Shown piece by piece: positions 59,961-64,000 of a stretch of 64,000 nucleotides of DNA. Positions within the stretch are counted from its first letter, which is position 1, and each line of letters starts with the position of its first letter. This DNA is from Bacillus sp. ISL-45. GTDB lineage: Bacteria; Bacillota; Bacilli; Bacillales; Cytobacillaceae. The stretch lies in assembly GCF_018613195.1 (NCBI RefSeq), contig NZ_JAGGQQ010000008.1, positions 186,001 through 250,000 on the forward strand. The letters run 5' to 3'. The notes beneath the pieces were generated by a model, which was given only the letters and a program-made list of their open reading frames with translations, had not been told where the DNA came from and did no database searches. The position numbers and the translations under genes are program-made.

Positions 59961-62012
59961 TTGTTAGTAAAAGAAGCGATGACTCGTACTTCTATCAAGT
60001 ATTTTGAAAACGATTACATCGAAAGAGTTGCTAAAGGGTTGTTGGAATACCATATGAAAGGCGGGTTGATCTATAACGTTAAAGATGAATTATCAGGCTG
60101 GTTTACAGAGCGAGATCTCCTAGCGGGTTTATTGGAAGGCAGAAAAGTTCTATCTGAAATTTATCAGACAACCTTGTACTTTCTAAATGAATCTGATGAA
60201 TTACAAAGTATAACAGTTGAAGATCAGGGAATCTGCCCGGTTCTTAATAAGAACGGTCAGGTAACAGGATACCTGACGAGAGAACAATATCTGGATGCCC
60301 ATGCCAGAGCTTCACAAGTGGAACTTAGCCGCCTTGATGCCGTTTTTAATTCAGCCCATAATGGCATTCTTTCTATAGATCTGGAGGGCAGAATTACATC
60401 AATGAATCCTCCGGCAGAAAGAATGGCTATGGTAACGAGAGAGAAGGCAATTGGGAAGTTTTTGACAGATGTCGTAACACCAAGTGGACTATTGAACGTG
60501 ATCCGGACAGGTAAAGGCCACACAGAGAAATATCGAGTGGGAAAGAGAATGTATTTGACACATCGGACCCCTCTTTATGATGGCAAGAAACTTGTAGGTG
60601 CGGTTGGAGTTTTTCAGGATATTTCTGAAATTGAATTTGTTTCCAACGAGCTTGAATCTGTTAAACAACTGTTAAAAGAGCAGGAAACAATTTTGGATAA
60701 CTCTACTGACGGTATCTGTATTACCGATGGGACGGGAATCATCCTTAAAAGCAACCAGAGTTTCTGTCAGCTTTTTAATCTTGACCAAAATGCACCATGT
60801 GATACTCCTAAGGAAATTAAAGAAATAGTCAATCAGGTAAAAGTAAAAGGCATGCCCCATAACGTGATGGGGACCAGCAAGGATAATGAGAACTCTTTAA
60901 TTATTTCTGCAAACCCAATAAAAAATAACGCCAATGGGATTGAAAGAGTAGTTATCAATGTTAAAGATATGACTGAATTTGATGCACTGAGAAGCGAACT
61001 CGAAAAGACGAAATCTATATTAGAAAATTTAAATGCTGCCGAAAAATCCGATTCCTTTATAGCTCAATCATCAGAGATGAAGAGGCTGTTAGAAACGATT
61101 GAACAGGTTGCTAAAGTAGATGTCACTGTCCTTTTAACCGGAGAGTCTGGAGTAGGAAAAGAAGAAATTGCAAAGCTGATCCAACAATCGAGCCCGAGAT
61201 CAGATAAACCCTTTATCAAAGTAAACTGTGGTGCCATACCGGAAACATTAATGGAATCAGAGCTGTTTGGTTATGAGGGAGGCGCCTTTACAGGAGCTTT
61301 AAAAAAGGGTAAGGCCGGTTTGTTTGAACAAGCTAATACAGGGACTCTCTTTTTGGATGAGATTGGTGAAGTACCTAGTCACCTCCAGGTGAAGCTTTTG
61401 CGGGTACTGCAGGAAATGGAAATAACCCGGGTAGGTTCAACTACACCAACAAAAATAGATGTGCGTGTCATTGCCGCTACCAACAGGGATTTGCAGGAAT
61501 TAGTCAGAGAAGGAAGCTTTCGGGAGGATTTATTTTATAGGCTAAACGTTATTCCCGTTTCAATTCCTCCTTTAAGGCAAAGAGCTGAAGATATTCCGCT
61601 GCTTATTAATACGTATGCAAAAATATTTGCAGCGAAATATGGAAAGCAGCTCAAGTTCAGTAAAAAAGCAATACAAGTCCTTGCAAATTATCAGTGGCCG
61701 GGAAACGTAAGAGAACTGGTAAACATAATTGAAAGGATTTATGTAACAGCTGCTTCTAAGGAAGTTGATGAGCAAGATGTAATGTCTTTGTTCAGCAAGA
61801 ACAATGAGCCAAGCACGCCTTTCACTAAATCTATTGTTGTAAATACCATTATTCCTCTTAAAGAGGCTGTCGAGGAGCTTGAATGGGAGCTGATCCAAAA
61901 AGCGTCTCTAACAGAAAAATCATACAGAGGCGTTGCTAGAGTACTTGAAGTGAATCCTTCCACAATTGTAAGGAAGGTACAAAAGTATAAAGAGGGGAGA
62001 AGTGAATCATGA
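59961..62012 (+). CDS. sigma-54-dependent activator with CBS and PAS domains
   Basis: About 683 residues. A CBS pair covers residues 1-115 ([20 protein letters not shown]), two PAS domains about 130-230 and 245-335, AAA+ domain 370-600 with Walker A GESGVGKE (about 393), GAFTGA loop (about 440) and Walker B LFLDEIG, then a C-terminal HTH ([20 protein letters not shown]). CBS may bind adenine nucleotides or CoA esters; PAS may bind small ligands. It activates RNA polymerase with sigma-54, most likely at its own promoter. GTG 59934 lies almost at the predicted transcript start, so TTG 59961 after GAGGGAG is preferred. Confidence 0.9.
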   Translation: MLVKEAMTRTSIKYFENDYIERVAKGLLEYHMKGGLIYNVKDELSGWFTERDLLAGLLEGRKVLSEIYQTTLYFLNESDELQSITVEDQGICPVLNKNGQVTGYLTREQYLDAHARASQVELSRLDAVFNSAHNGILSIDLEGRITSMNPPAERMAMVTREKAIGKFLTDVVTPSGLLNVIRTGKGHTEKYRVGKRMYLTHRTPLYDGKKLVGAVGVFQDISEIEFVSNELESVKQLLKEQETILDNSTDGICITDGTGIILKSNQSFCQLFNLDQNAPCDTPKEIKEIVNQVKVKGMPHNVMGTSKDNENSLIISANPIKNNANGIERVVINVKDMTEFDALRSELEKTKSILENLNAAEKSDSFIAQSSEMKRLLETIEQVAKVDVTVLLTGESGVGKEEIAKLIQQSSPRSDKPFIKVNCGAIPETLMESELFGYEGGAFTGALKKGKAGLFEQANTGTLFLDEIGEVPSHLQVKLLRVLQEMEITRVGSTTPTKIDVRVIAATNRDLQELVREGSFREDLFYRLNVIPVSIPPLRQRAEDIPLLINTYAKIFAAKYGKQLKFSKKAIQVLANYQWPGNVRELVNIIERIYVTAASKEVDEQDVMSLFSKNNEPSTPFTKSIVVNTIIPLKEAVEELEWELIQKASLTEKSYRGVARVLEVNPSTIVRKVQKYKEGRSES

Positions 62013-63427
62013 GAACCTTGCAGCCGATTGTATCCCCTAAAAATATTGCCATCATAGGTGCTTCAGAAAGATTCCATCAAAATGCCGGGCGTGTAATGGT
62101 GAATCTTCAGAAATCTAACTATTCCGGGGAGATCTTCCTGGTTAATCCCAACTATGAAAGTATCTCGGGAATTCCATGTTATCCGAGCGTACTTGAAATT
62201 AAAGATGAGATTGACCTTGTATGTATAATAGTTCCCTACTTACATACCCCGAAAATTTTAAAAGAATGTGTAAAAAAACAGGTGAAAAGTGTCGTCATTA
62301 TTAGTTCAGGCTTTTCTGAGAGCGGACCGGATGGGGTTATCAGGGAGGAAGAGCTGAAAGAAATTATAAGAGGGACTAATATAACCGTTTACGGTCCAAA
62401 CTCACCTGGTTTCTATCATTTTATTGGTAGTTGGGGAATCTCTTTTTCTCCCCGTTTCGAGCCGAAAAACTTCCGGAAAGGATCTGTAGGCCTAATTAGT
62501 CATGGAGGCAGTATAGGACGGGCTGTACTCGATGCAAATGAAAAAGGACTTGGGTTTTCGTATTGGCTTTCTCCCGGCAACGAGATGGATATCAACATGA
62601 ATGATTGTTTTGAATTTTTAATTGATGACCCTTCAACCGAAACCATTCTATTGATCATTGAATCTATTTCAGAAGAAGAACGTTTTTTTCGACTCCTGCA
62701 TCAGGCCTATATCAAGCAGAAGCCAGTTATTCTGCTCCCAATCGGTCATTCAGAAATTTCCCGGATCGCAGTAAAGCATCACCTTGGAAGAAATAATGAC
62801 TATGCAATTCCATGGGATATGGTGACTCATCCCGGGTTATTAAAAGCTGAAAGCATCGACGAGGTAGTATCCATATCCTGGATGTTTGATTCGTTTAAAA
62901 AATCAAGAGGAGAGCGTACAGTTATCTTTTCATGGGCAGGGGCGACCTCCATTTACTTGGCTGATTTATGCGACAAATACGGAATTCCGCTTCACCCTTT
63001 GTCAGCAGAAATCCAGCAGAAAATCATTGAGATTACTGGGATTAACAAGTCATTTATGAATCCATTGGATCTTACGACGATTGTTTATGATGACTTATCT
63101 AAGTTGACTTCTTGTTTGGAGGTTCTATATGAATCGGGAGAATTTGATAATATTATTGTCCCTTTTCCCTTTCAGGTAGACTATCAAAATGAAATTCTTT
63201 CAGGACATATCAAAAAAATAATGAATGAAAGTGATTGTCTATTTATTCCTATCTTTATGTCTCAAGGCTATCAGGATGAACTAGCTATTGAGATATTAAA
63301 AGAAACTAAGAAACCTTATTTTTTCAATGAAAGTACCGCAATTAAGTCGCTTTCTGCCTATGTGAAATATTCAGCCTGTCAAAAACAAAAGGAGGATTTA
63401 AATGGAAAAATTATTAAATCCAGCTGA
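62009..63427 (+). CDS. acyl-CoA synthetase (ADP-forming), alpha-subunit-like protein
   Basis: A 472-residue protein with a CoA-binding Rossmann domain ([20 protein letters not shown]) and succinyl-CoA-ligase-like domains ([50 protein letters not shown]). The usual SQSGALG is SHGGSIG here and GPNCLG is GPNSPG; a His equivalent to the phospho-His region remains. No ATP-grasp beta part is fused. It overlaps the activator stop by 4 bp (ATGA) and the CoA-transferase start by 26 bp. It may activate a short organic acid to CoA ester, or be a non-catalytic relative. Confidence 0.8.
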   Translation: MRTLQPIVSPKNIAIIGASERFHQNAGRVMVNLQKSNYSGEIFLVNPNYESISGIPCYPSVLEIKDEIDLVCIIVPYLHTPKILKECVKKQVKSVVIISSGFSESGPDGVIREEELKEIIRGTNITVYGPNSPGFYHFIGSWGISFSPRFEPKNFRKGSVGLISHGGSIGRAVLDANEKGLGFSYWLSPGNEMDINMNDCFEFLIDDPSTETILLIIESISEEERFFRLLHQAYIKQKPVILLPIGHSEISRIAVKHHLGRNNDYAIPWDMVTHPGLLKAESIDEVVSISWMFDSFKKSRGERTVIFSWAGATSIYLADLCDKYGIPLHPLSAEIQQKIIEITGINKSFMNPLDLTTIVYDDLSKLTSCLEVLYESGEFDNIIVPFPFQVDYQNEILSGHIKKIMNESDCLFIPIFMSQGYQDELAIEILKETKKPYFFNESTAIKSLSAYVKYSACQKQKEDLNGKIIKSS

Positions 63428-64000
63428 TGCTTTAAAGCATATCAACAGTGGTGACACTTTGCTGGTTGGAGGATTTGGGCTTTCGGGAACACCTTTGACC
63501 CTAATTGATGAATTGGCTGTTTCAAATAAACAAGACCTTACAGTCATTAGCAATAATTTAGGTGAAGAAGGCAGGGGATTAGGAAAGCTCCTGCTGGAGG
63601 GCAAATTAAAAAAAGCAAAAGGTTCCTATTTCACGACTAATCGAGATGCTGTTAAAGCCTGGTCAAAGGGCGAGCTGGAAATTGAATTGATTCCTCAGGG
63701 AACATTGGCGGAAGCCATCCGCAGCGGTGGAGCAGGGATCGGTGGCTTCTTTACTAAAACCGGAGCTGGAACAAAACTTGCTGAAGGAAAAGAGGAAAAA
63801 GTAATTGATGGCGAAACTTACATCTTTGAAAAAGCCATCAAAGGGGATGTGGCGATTATCAAAGCACTTAAAGCTGACACTCTTGGGAACCTAGTTTATG
63901 ACAAAACGGCAAGGAATTTTAACCCAGTTATGGCAACGGCAGCGAAAATTGTAATTGCTGAGGTAGACGAAATTGTAGAAGCAGGAGCTTTTGCTCCGGA
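63402..64000 (+). CDS. 3-oxoacid CoA-transferase subunit A (partial)
   Basis: The N-terminal 199 residues of a CoA-transferase alpha subunit (ScoA/AtoD type); the gene runs past the window end. Family marks: LLVGGFGLSGTP, VISNNLGEEGRGLGKLL, the alpha-subunit motif GAGIGGFFTKTGAGT, and VMATAAKIVIAEVDEIVE. The partner B subunit should follow outside the window. It would move CoA between a dicarboxylic or acyl donor and an oxo acid. ATG 63402 follows GGAGG. Confidence 0.92.
   Translation, partial: MEKLLNPADALKHINSGDTLLVGGFGLSGTPLTLIDELAVSNKQDLTVISNNLGEEGRGLGKLLLEGKLKKAKGSYFTTNRDAVKAWSKGELEIELIPQGTLAEAIRSGGAGIGGFFTKTGAGTKLAEGKEEKVIDGETYIFEKAIKGDVAIIKALKADTLGNLVYDKTARNFNPVMATAAKIVIAEVDEIVEAGAFAP

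Overview
The window looks like chromosomal DNA from a low-GC Gram-positive of the Bacillaceae (Bacillus, Mesobacillus or Cytobacillus type). The signs are strong GGAGG ribosome sites, GTG/TTG starts, cre-like sites, PRD-type PTS regulators, S-layer-homology proteins, a sortase with a processed acidic surface protein, and several dispersed palindromic repeats common in this group. Genus is an inference; there is no rRNA or tRNA in the window.

Region 1 (1-25288) is a large sugar-catabolic island built from two facing halves. The left half (1-12386, + strand) couples an ABC sugar importer to a FAD-dependent oxidoreductase, a GH38 alpha-mannosidase, a sugar kinase (ROK) fused to an RpiR-type regulator, a CE7-type deacetylase, a DUF4127 protein, a NanE-type epimerase and a second ROK kinase. 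The right half has a second GH38 enzyme with a PTS EIIABC (mngA/mngB-like, - strand), an RpiR regulator and mannose-6-phosphate isomerase; then Nudix and GNAT genes; then a ManR-like PRD regulator, a PTS EIIBC, an EIIA and a second NanE. The theme is uptake and breakdown of alpha-mannosides or mannosamine-type sugars, with mannose-6-P going to fructose-6-P (ManA) and perhaps ManNAc-6-P to GlcNAc-6-P (NanE). The FAD enzyme and DUF4127 have no assigned step.

Region 2 (25289-34715) is an accessory patch: a frameshifted IS200-like/RAYT transposase, four small AT-rich unknown genes, three tiny hydrophobic-peptide ORFs behind a 22-bp palindrome, a broken IS21 istB, an AT-rich multi-pass membrane protein, an M20 peptidase, a PD-(D/E)XK-like nuclease and a coiled-coil/glycine-zipper protein. 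Short dispersed repeats are scattered through it.

Region 3 (34716-42647) is a cell-surface patch: M14 carboxypeptidase with SLH domains, a frameshifted DUF2628 gene, an LPXTG-like acidic surface protein with its class D sortase, a perfectly phased array of 14 x 52-bp hairpin units, and an SLH-metallo-beta-lactamase-lamin-tail protein overlapping a DUF3006 gene.

Region 4 (42915-47890) is an organic-acid module: a FadR-type GntR repressor and an FAH-family hydrolase divergent from a TAXI-type TRAP transporter, with two identical operators in the shared promoter region.

Region 5 (48047-57613) has an acyltransferase, then a LacI regulator, a three-gene ABC oligosaccharide importer and two GH13 alpha-glucosidases whose active-site sequence predicts alpha-1,6 preference. 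A 187-bp structured repeat sits inside the operon.

Region 6 (57935-64000) has an unknown gene, a VanZ-like protein, and the start of a sigma-54-controlled operon: three TTGC-N6-GCAA palindromes and a near-consensus -24/-12 promoter precede a CBS-PAS-PAS-AAA+ activator, an acyl-CoA synthetase (ADP-forming) alpha-like protein and a CoA-transferase A subunit cut by the window end.
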